DNA from: Diphasiastrum complanatum
Lineage: Eukaryota; Streptophyta; Lycopodiopsida; Lycopodiales; Lycopodiaceae
Assembly (NCBI GenBank): GCA_029204225.1
Contig: CM055108.1
Location: forward strand, 21,996,326-22,060,325
Reading direction: 5' to 3'
DNA length: 64,000 bases
The notes under the pieces are model-generated. The model was not told the origin of the DNA. It ran no database searches and saw only the letters and a list, made by a program, of their open reading frames with translations. Positions within the stretch are counted from its first letter, which is position 1. Each line of letters begins with the position of its first letter. This document shows positions 33,540 to 45,808 of the stretch, piece after piece. Position numbers and translations under genes: made by a program.

Positions 33540-34671
33540 CGGGCCTCACTTTGATGGATTAGATGGTGGTGATGGGGCATGATTTAAACAGCCTCCAACA
33601 AACAATCAAGGCTTGTCGTTCCAAGGACCATCTCAAGTGCAAACGACTCAACCACCAACCAATCCTCAAAGCACTGGTGGTACTTTCTCCCAACACCATT
33701 TCACTTTTACCGCTTCTAACCCCATCGACACAACTAACTTTCCCTTTCCTAAAAAAATTTTCTCCAGAATTCCAACGCATTGCTGCATCTAACCCTTCAC
33801 CTCTTCTATCCCCTGAACTCGATCCCCAAATTGAACACGCCATAGTTGCTGAAGCACCAACAATAAGGCACAGGATCTCACCAAATCACCAAGCAAGGAA
33901 CACCTCATCTCCCAAGAGTTCGCAAAAAAATATCCACCCAAGGAGCGCGCGGTTACATATTGCCAAACCTTGACCACTGCAAGACTTACAAGGAAGCTGT
34001 AAAGCTCTTGGATCCACAACCTGCCTGGCGTCATCAGCACTTCTTACAAAGCAAAACATCCATGGAACGGTATCTCGACGCACCAGCATATATGCGCATC
34101 AATCCATACTATTACCCGGTGGCGCGCGCGTAGAGAACCATTTCCTACCAAGAAGCTGAAAAATAAGATTTACTGGCCCAAGCCCACAGGTGTAAACACC
34201 GACAATCCAGCAGATGATATGATTACCAATTGTCGTGTCTTTCACCATAAACACCACGGCAACCCAGATCGCGACGTGCGATATTTTGTGGATAACTGCG
34301 GCCTGGTAGCCTGCAGAACTAAACAGTTATTGAGATAGAGGCCACCAATTGCCATCAATATCAACAAGCCCTTGTAGACTGAAACAGATCACATCAATGT
34401 GGCACGTCTTTATTACCGTGCAACCCACACTTAGGCATTCCACGTCGATATGGTGGAGCTCTGGAAAATCTATGGATTCTTGCAAGACATGCTACATTAT
34501 TACAAACAACTGCCCTTCCTCAATAAATTACGTTGGCAGATGATGGAAGGTATCGGCAACAAAATCTACCAAATCCGCCAACAACAATCTTGTCTCCAAG
34601 AAGCTCAAAAGATCCAGGACGAAAAAGCTTCGATTGGTGTGGGACCACCAATCCAATAAGGAGGGGGATGA
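33540..34671 (+). pseudogene. Unrecognised protein in an LTR-bounded element
   Basis: Coding-like sequence upstream of a polypurine tract (aggagggggatga) and an LTR. Readable parts, with stops and frame breaks: LLDPQPAWRHQHFLQSK and YLDAPAYMRINPYYY near 34000-34120; KIYWPKPTGVNTDNPADD, RVFHHKHHGNPDRDVRYF and NCGLVACRTKQLL (34160-34340); HINVARLYYRATHT, then FHVDMVELWKIYGFLQD, YKQLPFLNKLRWQ and a Gln-rich C-terminus to 34659. No Gag, RT or integrase motif can be seen. I do not recognise it. It may be a captured gene or a plant-specific accessory frame of a non-autonomous element. Confidence 0.4.
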
Positions 34672-35471
34672 TGTTAGCAACTGTGCTAACACAGTAAAAA
34701 AAGAAAAAAAAAAGAGAAATAAAACTCCGTGGCATGTGTTTTGTAAGTCCACGTATGAGTATGTGTCAATAAACTTCCACCATGGCATGTGTTTTGTAAG
34801 TCCATGAGTAGAAGCTTAAAATAATAAAATAACTTAAAACTTAGGATTAGAATTTAGACTTAAGAAACTTAAGCTTAGAAATATTTTTGTCTTAAATTAT
34901 CTTAAGTTTCAAGTTAGAAACTTTTTAAATTTCTAAGTCCTAAGTTAGATGTTCTAGAATGGCTAGTAAACTAATCCCATAAGTTAGTGGATACTTATGG
35001 AAGACTCTCCTTGCTATAAAATGAGAGGTATTTGCCATGTACACAACACTTTTGAGATTAAGCTATCTTGCTCTCTATTTTTGAGGCTATCTTGTGTGCA
35101 TAGCTTGAGAGAAGGTGCTCGGGCCTCCTCTTGCCTCCTCATTGGTCTGTATTGTGGCATGTGTTTATTTGTTGATTATTGAATTAGTCGCAATCTATTA
35201 TCTCTATCTCCCTTTTGGGTGTTAAATTAAAATCTACCTTAGTGAATTTGCTAGTTGGGTAAGCCTCAGCACGGATTTTATTGCTTGTTATCTTAGTTAG
35301 TTTATTTCAGTTCTAGGCACTAGTTGAGAAAGCCCTAGTGCTTCCATTCTTGTTTGTTTATTTCCCTTTGAAAGCTTTGGTAGGTTTTTAAAAAGGTGGA
35401 CGATCCTCTCTACATTATACTACACCCGTGAGTAGATCTAGCCATCGCGTGAACTAGAAATATATCCAACA
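34672..35471 (+). repeat. 3' LTR of the element with the unrecognised protein
   Basis: 800 bp with TGTTAGCAAC...TATCCAACA ends, directly after a polypurine tract. It abuts copia Gag sequence at 35472, so the element probably inserted into that copia. The left LTR is not present; the left side is cut by the copia LTR ending at 33501. Confidence 0.6.
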
Positions 35472-37004
35472 CAGACCTAATGTGGATGACACAACCATCG
35501 CCAAATGGAAATTGAAGGATGGTAAAGCTTTCGCGCTGATCATTCTCAACATATCAGATATACTAAAATCGGCCATGTATCTGAAGCTCAAACTTTGAAA
35601 GAAGTATGGGATATTCTTTGCACATTATATGCAGTGAGGGACGTACCTTCTAAGTTATATTGTAGAAGAAAATTTTTTTTCCTCAAATGTGTAATGGCGA
35701 TTCATTACATAATCACATAAACCAATTTAAAAATCTATTGCAACAAATGGCAGTTTTTGAATTAATCATTGACAATCATATTGCTATCAAGCTTTCCACC
35801 TACATACAAAAATTGGGTGATGATCATATCAATCGAAGAAGTGGTGCTGTCAGTTCTTCGAATACAGACTCGCACACTCTATATGCAAACATAGGCTCAA
35901 AAAAGAAAAAGAAGAAAGGCCCAAAACAATTCAAATCGAATAAGAGGCCCACTCAAAATCAAGAGCATCATCAAATCCACAAACAAAGAAGAAAATGTTT
36001 TGTAAATACTGCAAACCCACCAATTATGACATTCAATGTTGTAGGATATTGAAAGCTAAAAACAACAAGAAGTTGGGCGAGAGATGTAGCAACTCGTAAA
36101 TTTCCTTTTGGATTTACAATCTTTCTCAACAATGGTCCTATCTCTTGGAACAATCGTAAGCAAATATCTACAGCTCGTTCTTCTACAAAATCAGGTATAT
36201 TGCTGCTTCTCAAGGTACTAAAGAAGCAGTATGGTTGAGAAATTTGTTATTGGACATTTATTTGAAACATCATGCTCCGACAATTGTCTTATGTGATAAT
36301 CAAAGTGCAATTGCTTTATCGGCCAACCCTAGATTTCAATCTAGGAGTAAGCACGTTAAAATTAAATATCACTATGTCATGAGCAAGATTCTCAACAAGA
36401 AGGTAAGCTTAGAGTACTGTCGAACACAATACATGATTACAGATATATTCACTAAGGCACTTAGCAGTGATGCACACTACAGATTTTGTGCATCGCTAAG
36501 TTTGAAAATCAATGCATTCATGAATACACATTAAGGGGGGTGTTGGATTTATATATATATATCTCTCTCTTCCTAAATCCCATAATTAATCTAGATTCAT
36601 TCATGTTGCTGTACATTTACTCGTACTGTCACACAATCTACAAAAATACATGGGAATTGCAAACATGTATCTACACAACCATCAAACTATCGAAGGAGTC
36701 TCGACAACCAAAATATTGACTATTAACTATCGACAGAAGCCCGAATATTCGACTCGAACATTCAAGCCTTTTTCAACTTCCAGCTATTTTGACTCTAGCT
36801 TGAATAAACGATTGTTGACTATCTAATTAGTGTAATGTCATTCTTAATAACACTAGTTACTTCCTTCAACTAGTTCCAGGAATGTGCAACTAATTTGACA
36901 ATTATAGCAGCCAAGATCGCCGCCTACCTTGATAATGACAACCACGATCACCACCAAGATCCATATCGGACAACATAAGCTCAATGTGTTTACATTGTGT
37001 GTGC

Positions 37005-37046
<42 letters not shown>

Positions 37047-37050
37047 CTGA
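35472..37050 (+). mobile_element. Internally deleted copia element
   Basis: Gag pieces (VDDTTIAKWKLKDGKAFAL at 35487; a knuckle start MFCKYCK near 35995) are followed directly at about 36090 by RNase H (GFTIFLNNGPISWNNRKQ; then 36235-36533 VWLRNLLLDI, DNQSAIALSANPRFQSRSK, DIFTKALS). Protease, integrase and RT have been deleted. A polypurine tract (aagggggg) and LTR start TGTTGGATTTATATAT follow at 36540. The LTR runs to roughly 37000, where a (TA)n tract (37008-37040) lies; the exact end is not clear. It is the same family as 4669-5785. Confidence 0.75.
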
Positions 37051-37330
37051 ATAAATGTACAATGAAGTTTGTAGAAGAATAGAACGAACATTGATTAATT
37101 CAAGACAAAGGGTAAGTGTAAGCTATCGAATGATCTTCGAATTCTAAATTTAAAAAAGGCATTATAAGAAATGTCACGTAGATTGACAAAGTTTATTAAT
37201 GTAAATTACCGAAAAAAATTCATTTTCTGCCCAAATGCTTTTTCATTTCTGCCTGCACTATTTTTGATGCTTAACCATTCTATATACATTAACATTTGTA
37301 TTTCATTAAAAATAGTATAAAGTTTTATTC

Positions 37331-37549
37331 GTAGCTCCGATTGAGACGAAAATTATATCGTTGGAAAGCGCTCGACGAGAGCTTTCCAACGGTACCCTAA
37401 ATGACCTATGATATTTGACTTTTTTTTTAGAAACTTTGACTGGCTATAACTTTTTAATGGTAGCTCAAAAGTAGTTTTGTGGAGTATTGTTGAAAATTTC
37501 TCATCGAGCGCTTTCTAACGGTATAATTTTCATCTCAATTAGAGCTACG
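37331..37549. repeat. Nested inverted repeat (foldback-like)
   Basis: Left arm 37331-37380 and right arm 37500-37549 are reverse complements with few mismatches (gtagctccgattgagacg against the complement of catctcaattagagctac). Inside the left side, gttggaaagc (37360-37369) and gctttccaac (37381-37390) form a second perfect 10-bp stem. No coding content. It could be a MITE or the source of a hairpin RNA. A related phrase (ataactttttaatcgtagctc) recurs at 61909. Confidence 0.7.
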
Positions 37550-37559
37550 GTTAAGAAGT

Positions 37560-38500
37560 GTTACTATTTTTAATGATAAATTCCATATTATAATATGAAT
37601 AACATGTCATGCTTGTGGGCTGCCCTCGTCGCCGAAGTATAAGCAAAATTTGAGAAAAAATATAAAAGGATTCTTCACAAAGGGTCTTTTTCTGATTTAG
37701 AACTCCTCTAATAACTTGCTACATTTTGAATAAAATCTAATTGTCTTATTGCATTTAGAATCATGTCAGTGTGAATGTATGCTCCTTTGATCAACTGTTC
37801 TATGTATTTTTGTTGCTCAAGTCCCGTATAGAATTATCTGTACTATCTAACGCTTCTATAGTCAACAGTCTAACGACTTTGTGTTTGTCTATGTAATCAA
37901 TCTTATCGATTCTAACGATTTCAAAGTTAGAATCAAGTAGAATCAATTGAGTCCTCTAACTCAATATTCTGGTTCGAATATGATAGCCATTTCATTAAAA
38001 AGGCTCATATTCAGAAGAGCTCAACAATCCTTAATCAAATCTTTCATTGCTTTCCGCATTTTTCTCCCCTGATAAATTTGTATGAAACATCAAACCAAAG
38101 GAAGTGAAAACATAGTGTAAAGTGAGTAAAACAAATCAATTCTTTCCATCTCAATCCCCAATTTCTAGCACAACTATGAGCGTAATGGTCAATCAATCGC
38201 CCCTCATTTTAGTATAGTGTAGATCCCTCCAATGAGATTAAGATGGAAGAAAATTCAAATAGGATGAAGTTTTACTCTCAAAACCTTCAAAAAGAAAAAA
38301 AAAATTATCAAATTTTCACAACAAACTACTATAGATACAGTAAATGATAGTTCAAATATTTTTTTAAACTAGAGATTAAAAAAATTGACATACAAGAAAT
38401 TAGAATCATTTTCATCAAAGAATATCATTGTTTGTGTTTCTTACACTCTCAATTAGGCAAATCACTTAAGAATTTATCAATACTAGCATTGTTCCATAGC
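37560..38500. other. Unassigned AT-rich region
   Basis: No coding signal or recognisable repeat boundary over about 0.9 kb. Confidence 0.35.
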
Positions 38501-38514
38501 AAACCCATTGATCC

Positions 38515-38590
38515 AAAGGGGTTGGCTTAGTTGATTATCTTGGCATTCAAAGTTTCTTTGGTACCAGTTTAAGCCTCCCTTGGAACCAAG
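38515..38590 (+). repeat. tRNA-derived SINE-like head
   Basis: A phrase resembling a pol III split promoter: an A-box-like TGGCTTAGTTGA (38523-38534) and a B-box-like AGTTTAAGCCTC about 32 bases after it. No clear tail or target duplication was found. Confidence 0.3.
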
Positions 38591-38794
38591 ACACATACCA
38601 GATCCATTGAACATGACAAACGAAGTACATCTTTGTGATTCCAGATGTAAAATTGATATAAACTATGATGATAATTGTGCTTTTTACCAATTTCATGAGA
38701 TCTAAGAATACCACAAAATGTACCAGGCCTAGGCTATACAAATTATATCAAACGTACAACAAGAATCACACAATCACACCTATATTTTTTCCTT

Positions 38795-38905
38795 TCTTTC
38801 TCGAACACTGCCCATGTGAGTGAAATTTAAACTTTGGTGGTCAATCCCATACCAAGAACCCTCTACCAACACACCACACATGGGTGGGTCACAACCTCTA
38901 CTTTT
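38795..38905 (-). repeat. tRNA-derived SINE-like head
   Basis: On the minus strand an A-box-like GTTGGTAGAGGG (38859-38870) precedes a B-box-like AGTTTAAATTTC (38822-38833) at tRNA-like spacing, then an A-rich stretch (to about 38785). It looks like a decayed SINE rather than a tRNA gene, since no cloverleaf closes. Confidence 0.35.
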
Positions 38906-38999
38906 ACAAGAGTAGAATGTCAATAAAACTTGGAGTCTCTTCTCCTTCACCCTCTCTGGAGGATAAAATGCTACATACATCCATAATAGGATCTTAACT

Positions 39000-40670
39000 T
39001 GTAAGTTACATATAGCATTTTATTTATGATGAGTTCTTATCATATTCTAAGTCCTCATCACATAACAATTCTTGTATGAGATTTCATCATTTATCACAAA
39101 CAACACATTTTTTTTTATTGAACTTCTTGTATTCTCTAGCTCATTATTATATTGCGAGTGACATTGTAGCTAGATTTCATAGTCGAACTACCAATATAAC
39201 AAGTGCATCTTTGATGACTGGGAATGAATCATGTTGAGAATTGTAGTGAGCTCAATCTAGGTAATGGGGTAGTAGCTTCCCATGTTCAATGAACTAAAAA
39301 GACGTTGAGTGGACCACCTCTCAAAGTACAAATGTTACTAGTTCATTAGAATGGAAATGTAGCTTATAAGCTCCCTCCTTTATCTACATCAAGTATGGAG
39401 GGTATGCATTGAACCCAAGATGACAACCAGATTTGTTACACTACATCCACCATTCAAGGTTCCCACTATAAATTTATTGAACACCACAAAAATTGAAACT
39501 TTTTATGTCATCTTACTTATAAAACAAAAGCATATGATTTATGGCAAGACTTTAACTATCCAGGATGCTCGTCCCTTCATCACATCATTTATCTTAATGT
39601 TTTTGTAGTGAAGCATTATGTAGATTTATCCAGAGACTTTTGTCAAGGTAAGCAGCAAATGCAACTTTGGGGCCTACAACAAGGATAGATTTCCAAGCAT
39701 TTATTGATTGATTTGTCAATGGAGAAATTTTCGTGGAAATTTGCCTTTGTTGTCAATGGTTATGATTGGCTTTACGCTACTGAGATTTGCTCTTGGACAA
39801 GGATTCAATTTTAGTGGTAAAGGAAGGACATGCTTCTGGTTACTAGTGTCCCTAATATATGTGTTGTTTTTATATGAAGCTTGAGTTATCTTCATTGTGG
39901 CCATCCCACTAGGTAACTATGTAGTTGTCAAGGCTTTTTCTGGCTTGTGGAGTCTCTTTGGATGAAAATTTTATTAAGTATGATTGTGATGGTAGTGAGT
40001 AGCATTGGGCTATTTTGGATGAATATCAAGGAGCTTTTCGATGGCACAAAAGCTTCAATATTATCACGTTGTGCATAATAGGCTTTGGCTTTGACTATCA
40101 TTGTGCTATCTTGCCAAGCGCTTGATCTGTTGACTGGGAAAAACATGATGCAAGTTATCACAATTACACCTTTATACATTGTGGGATGAATTATTAGTTT
40201 CAACTCCTTCACTTCACAATTTATAAGTCTAGAGAAAAGCTACACAAGACTACAAGTTGTTGCATGTGGGGTTAGATGACTGGCTTGCATGTTGCTCATG
40301 GAGTTCATGACTCATTTCTAATAGTTCAGCTCATGTGCATTTTGAAGGAAGCATCAAATCATTCACATAGCTAGTGCATGTCAAATTAAGGAGCAAAACT
40401 TACAGTCCATGCAATATCATGTTGTGTAAGGCTAAATAGCTCTAAGTGGGTGCCACTTTGAAACAAAACTGAGAGATTTTTTGGACATTTTCTTTGCCTA
40501 AGTCAGAGCTGAGTACCTCTCTATTCAAGATGATTTTATTGCAAATCAATCATAGTTTGTAGTTACCGTGTGAGCTAGTCCAATCAAGGTTTAAATTTCT
40601 TTCTAATAACAAGTATTTTGGACAAGTTTTGGCAAGTGCATGTAGTGCATGACCCGGATAAAGTTATGTA
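39000..40670. other. Unassigned AT-rich region
   Basis: About 1.7 kb. Short open frames only, none with a motif I can name. Probably decayed repeat sequence. Confidence 0.35.
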
Positions 40671-40673
40671 TGT

Positions 40674-41370
40674 CTAAAAACTGGTTAGGCTCGGATCTTT
40701 CTCTTTGTGATCTCCTTGGTGAAAAGATTTGAGGTGACTCCCTTTCAATTCTCGGTCCCATCTCTTCATGATAATTTTCAAGAGTGATGATAGGAGAATC
40801 CTTTGAGAATCTTTGATCTCGACCTTATCAAAGATGTATTTTTTATTCTCATGGAAAATAACATCTCTACTCTCAATTGTAAATGAGGTAGAGGGAACAT
40901 AAACTCTGTATGCCTTCTTGTTGGATGAGTATCCAATCATGATCCCTTTGACTGAATTTGGATCATCTATTTTCCTTGTTTCCAAGGGTACATGGACAAA
41001 GCAAGCACATCCAAAAACTCTAAGGTGATCAACCTTAGGTTTCTTCTTAAACAAGACTTCATATGGTGATCTTCCTACAAGTGCATTGTGAGGTAATCTA
41101 TTGCACAAATAATTTGCACAATTAATTGCTTCTCCCGAATATTCAATAGGCAAAGAAGCTTCAACTCAAATTGCTTTAGCACATTCACATAGAGATCAAT
41201 TTTTTCTTTCAACAACTCCATTTTGAGATGGAGAATAAGCACAAGAAGACTCTCTCGTAATCCCTTCAACCTCACAATAATCATAGACCTTGTTGGAGAT
41301 GTATTCACCTCCTCCATCACATCTCAAAGCTTTAACTTTAAAAGAAAATTGTTTCTCAACAGATAGCAAT
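40674..41370 (-). pseudogene. Copia integrase fragment
   Basis: Minus strand: LRCDGGGEYISNKVYDYC (41325 region), QNGVVERKN with the catalytic Glu intact (near 41210), a stop, then EYSGEAINCANYLCNRLP (41145), LRVFGCACFVHVPLETRK, GIMIGYSSNKKAYRVYVP and FTIESRDVIFHENK. Ends in the linker at 40674. It is closest to the integrase at 7118 and the remnant at 19500. No other part of this element is attached. Confidence 0.8.
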
Positions 41371-41538
41371 CATATATAAAAATCACAAGACAAATGACTA
41401 GAAACCTCACAAGAGTGTAGAGTGAAAAAGTCTTATCAATCTTCGTAGCAAAATGATTCTTTTCTTTTCTTTCGTAGTCTTTCATTTTGCGCCCCTTTGC
41501 GATTTGTGGTCCTAGAGGTGTGTTTATGAGAACATGGT

Positions 41539-42033
41539 TTGTGTTATTGTCGTGATGCTAGCTGGGCATCTCTCAAAGACGACTGTAAAAGTGTCTTAGG
41601 AGGATGCACCATCGCATCAGGTGCAGCAAATCTCTGGGTCAACAAGAAGCAGACCATTGTGGCTCAGTCATCCTGCGAAGCAGAGTACGTTGCAGCAACA
41701 AAGATGGCCAATGAGATAATTTGGCTCAGACAGTTCCTTGACGAATTGGGTGAAACGAGGAATCAACCTCTGGTCCTGCAGATGGACAACACATCTGCAA
41801 TACATCTAACGAAAGACCCTATGTTTCACTCCAGGATAAAACACATTGCGATCAAGGACCACTTAATCATGGATCTAATTGGCAAAAAGATGTTGCAGAC
41901 CATCTTCATTGGAATGAAAGACATGGTTGTTGACATTTTCACAAAGGCCTTAGACAAAGGTCTGTTCGAGAAACAAAGGAGCAGTCTTGGAGTCGTCAAG
42001 CTATCATGTTTTGAGAGAGAGTTGAAGAAATGA
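41539..42033 (+). pseudogene. Copia RNase H fragment
   Basis: A 164-residue open stretch: DASWASLKDDCKSVLGGCT, WVNKKQTIVAQSSCEAEY, ATKMANEIIWLRQFLDEL, QMDNTSAIHLTKDPMFHS, VVDIFTKALDKGLFEKQR, stop. It is the C-terminal end of a copia polyprotein of the same branch as the element at 52429-58695. RT and everything upstream are missing. It is uninterrupted, so truncation seems more recent than in most relics here. Confidence 0.8.
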
Positions 42034-42864
42034 AATGTTTCTAATGCTAAAGCTTTGCTAGATTTCAATTCTGAATTTTTGACAAAAGATGACAAGACAC
42101 GACACGACACGACAAAACACGAAATCAGTCGTGCTCCATGAATAGCCAAGAAGATCAGTACCAAGGGGTACAAACATTTGATCAGATGTTATGACATCAA
42201 CAGAAGCATTCAAGATTGTGGCTAATCTGTCACTCTTGTAATTCATGATTAGTTGGAGATGTTTAATCTTTTCTAATCTGTAAGTTACACGACGTGACAC
42301 AAAATTGTTCACGAACTATATACTTTCTGTTTTGATGCATAATGCATGTCGAATGCTAGTAAGCAAGACAAGAAGTCAGAAGACGAAAAATGTAGAATAC
42401 GAGTGCCTGCGTGCGAGACAATTCTGCATAGGATCTGTAGATCCACAAGTCCGCTAGTAAGCGAGATGTGATTCTTAGAGAAGTGTATTTCTCTCATGCC
42501 ACCGCACTACGTGGATCTGTCATGCAGTGCTTGAAAAATCAAGTTCGTCATATGAAAAGGCATGTTGCCAGAGCACTAGGTCATCTTCGGCTTACTATGG
42601 TATCGGCTCTGCTGCTAGCCAGGGCCACATTAATCATGTTCACTCTTAGTAACCAGGAACACATAGTAGATCCAAACAAGATTAATCGTGCACATATGAG
42701 ACTAATCTCACTATGACCCAGTACATAAACATATTAGTCATCATCTAGCAGATTCCTTCAAAATCCGCATATGTTACTCACATATCACACTGAGAATCTT
42801 GTAACTCAGCTACAAAAGATTCTATTTCTCTTGAGTAAATAACATATTAGGGAAATCTCTGAAG
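42034..42864 (+). repeat. Probable 3' LTR region of the RNase H fragment
   Basis: Follows the copia stop and ends where homology to unit A resumes (42865). It contains short cgacacgacac repeats (42101-42117). I cannot fix LTR termini. Confidence 0.35.
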
Positions 42865-43850
42865 TGATTGTTTGCTATTATAGCATGTGCATAGGTTTCA
42901 AGATTGAGGAATTGAGTCGTTGGGCCTTGGCAAGGATATGTGTAAAGTCTTAATGTGATTAATAGTGATCGGTATTCAACACTATATCAACAAAAATTCC
43001 TTCATACCCCATCTTGGCCGCTCTTATGTTTGTAAGATGTATTGTATGCATATCATTGTCCTTTGCATTCATGCCAATACATGCTTGCTCAATGACATGT
43101 TGATTGTCATTTGGATTGAGAACTAAATAACGTGCATTCCCAAGGCATATATGATGGAAATTATCTATGAGTCTACTTGTCCACAACAAGACATAGTTTG
43201 CATAACATGCCACGACAAACAAAATCAAGCATAATATGAGTCATGCAAATCTTGCCAAAAAGGTTGAAATTTTTCATCCAAGAGGGCTTCGTGCTATTTC
43301 TAAATTTTGCCCAAGAGAGCTCCATATGTTTAGAATAATATTAGAATGCATAATGGGGTTCCCATAATCAATCTCCATTGTCCAATCTTGTAAGATTTGA
43401 GTGGTGAATACATCATAATCGTATGTTTAAGTTACAGACAGTGTGCTAAGTGTGAATCTTATGGGAAATTTGTCATGTCATATTTTTTTCTTCTACAAAA
43501 GCTTTGGACTTGTGCCATTCTAAGCAATGCCATCCTAGTGCATTATGCCATTTATCCCTTTATCAAGTTTTCAAAAACTTGTGACATATTCACTTACGAG
43601 TACACATATTGTAGTAGGCAAAGTTCAAAGTCAAAACTTAGTATTTTATTAAGTATATTCAATTAATTTGTCGGGGACATGAATGAACATCTTTTTTTTT
43701 GGTTTTCTTGTGAAAAGAGCATTTTTCAAAGATTGTGCATGCACCCAAAAACGGTTTCCTCTCCCTCTCTCTCTCCACAAAATATCAGCTTTTGGCGGAG
43801 AAGTGGAGGTTGATTTTTCCAACATCGAACCTTGAGTGAGTGAATTTTAG
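42865..43850 (+). repeat. Unit B upstream segment of the duplication
   Basis: Collinear with 283-1214 and 1726-1800 of unit A, lacking the 455-bp GC-rich insertion. Left end truncated by the copia sequence. No gene. Confidence 0.85.
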
Positions 43851-44243
43851 CCTCTCAAGGAGGAATTTTAGCACATAGATGCTTTGATACCGAGGGCATG
43901 TACCCGCACGAGTGTACATCAACAAGCCCTTGCCTAGGAATCATCACGGAATCTTTGAATTTAGAGCCTTTTCTCATTGGGTTGCCCTTATAGAATCTGC
44001 CTTGTCTTACTTGATAGACATTGGAAATTTGCCAAGTGGCATGGCTAATGTGAATGTCTCAGAGAAGAGAAGAGAAGTGGACATAAATTGAGCCATGAAG
44101 CACCCTATATCTCTGTGTGTCAACCCGTTTCCTTTCCTTTCTCGTGGGTGTTTGCTTCATGCTCTCAGGCAAGTGAACTGTTGCATATACACACACGAGA
44201 GGAGGAAGAAGAAGCAGCAGTTGAAAAAGATCAACTCCTGATC

Positions 44244-44792
44244 ATGGATTATTCAACCTCAATATTTGCTCTTGTTATGATTTTTGGTCAGTTGGTATGC
44301 TTGCTTTTCGGAAGCGGCGGTACTGTTGCTGCTGCTGCTGAATCTGTGCCTTCAATGTTGTCGTTGGAGCTGCGACAATTAGGCACTTCTGGTGATCAAA
44401 ATGGTTTTGAGCAGCATGCTGCCCAACAACCAAACGTAGGTATATCCAGCTGTGGCACAGACCACTTTCAGTACTTTTGCCAAGGAGACCTGACGATCAA
44501 TCCTAAAACAATCCAGGACCATTTACATTCTCTGGCAAACTCTGTCCCCACTCACCCCAAATCGCACGCACCAATCACCAAGGACGGCCTGCTAACCGCT
44601 TTCTTACCAGGTCACATAAACACGCCCAATCCATTCCCTTCGTCTCGTTCGCAACTGAACTGCTGCGTCAAAATTGTTCAACAGCGGTGTCTACAAAACA
44701 AGAAGGCAACTGGATTATGCTCAGGTTACAATACCGCTTGGGCTTTCGGATATTCTCAAGACAAGGCGTATAGCCTACCCAATGGACAGTAG
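44244..44792 (+). CDS. Small secreted cysteine-rich protein, copy 2
   Basis: Intact, 182 residues, from ATG 44244, the conserved start of copy 1 with the same signal peptide. The six cysteines and the C-terminus SLPNGQ are unchanged. Only three residues differ from copy 1 (Leu39, Thr48, Ile144). The frame is open 52 codons upstream to 44088, but that stretch does not align with copy 1. The 5' leader has about 70 bases missing in copy 1 (around 44106-44172), and a short extra segment occurs near 43970-44000. So the promoter-proximal regions differ while the proteins do not, as expected if coding sequence is under constraint or the duplication is young. Family and function unknown. Confidence 0.8.
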   Translation: MDYSTSIFALVMIFGQLVCLLFGSGGTVAAAAESVPSMLSLELRQLGTSGDQNGFEQHAAQQPNVGISSCGTDHFQYFCQGDLTINPKTIQDHLHSLANSVPTHPKSHAPITKDGLLTAFLPGHINTPNPFPSSRSQLNCCVKIVQQRCLQNKKATGLCSGYNTAWAFGYSQDKAYSLPNGQ

Positions 44793-44815
44793 TACACATT
44801 TGTAAGAGTCGGACT

Positions 44816-44837
44816 AACCATGATATATATCATGGTT
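44816..44837. other. 22-bp perfect palindrome in the 3' UTR of copy 2
   Basis: Identical to 2609-2630 in sequence and in distance from the stop codon. Half-site AACCATGATAT. Confidence 0.7.
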
Positions 44838-45256
44838 TGAAGTAAGCAGCCAGTCATGCCAGTGATGTGACAAAGTACATGCATGATCTACATCGTTGAA
44901 GTAGAAATCTAAACAAAAGTTCTGTGCTTCCTTTGGAGTCAGTCATCTAAGTTGCTAGCCGGCGGACTCTAGACTAAATCCTTCAATTGTATGTCTTCCA
45001 ATAAGTGGTGAGATTGTTTTGTTGGGACTTCCTTTGCTGTACCTGATATAGGTGGAAGGACTTCCACTCCAACCCGCTGCATGAATGAGCCAATGCTTGT
45101 ATGAGTGTGTAAGATGTATGCAAAGTTATGTGATGAATATTTAAGTTTTTCAGCTGATCTCATCCTAAATTAACATTATTTCTCATTTCTGATGTTTGTT
45201 CATGTCATTTATTATGTTGCCAGCAATCTGAATCTGTATGGTTTGAAAGTTCCTTA

Positions 45257-45645
45257 GTTAGTGATTTACATCAGGCTGTTTGTTGGTTTTGAGTACTTAG
45301 CTCACTATTTTAAATTTTTACTTAGCTATCTTTGCCTTTCTTGGATTTCAGACCCTTCTCCATTGGTTGGACCAATTGTTATGTCTCTAGATGAGCCCAT
45401 CTAGACCTCTTCTCTCTTCCCTCATGCTTTCCCTCCTATCTTCTCTTCTCACTTGCGATTGTCTCTTGCTTTGGCTCTTAAAGGTATCACCACTCTTCGC
45501 CAACTTGTTCATGTTCCTTCCAATGGGTAGCTTAATTCATTTTTGGAGTTATTCACTATTAATTTTAAATACTTTAATCGTCTTGTTTAATTTGATCATG
45601 GGTTGAGTCCCATCATTTTAATAAAAGCAAGGATATTATTATTAG
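45257..45645 (+). mobile_element. 389-bp insertion in unit B with ATT-rich tail
   Basis: Absent from unit A, where ccttag joins tgggtgggg directly (about 3040). The insertion starts ttagtgattt and ends in aataaaagcaaggatattattatta, flanked by a short TTAG or TTAGTG duplication. The 3' (ATT)n tail suggests a 5'-truncated LINE or a SINE. No coding motif seen. Confidence 0.5.
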
Positions 45646-45808
45646 TGGGTGGGGCTTGCAAGAAACTTATGACTAGTTCCTAGATGGGAAAAACTTGGAG
45701 AATTCTCCATGCAATCTTTTAGATTGAAATACGCATGACGAGGAGCTATGCAAACTAGGAAGAAGGTGATTGATATACATATGTTATCACAATAAGCTAT
45801 GCTATATA

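Noticed and set aside
38795-38905. Functional tRNA gene
   Set aside because: Box-like motifs are present, but acceptor and anticodon stems do not pair into a cloverleaf.
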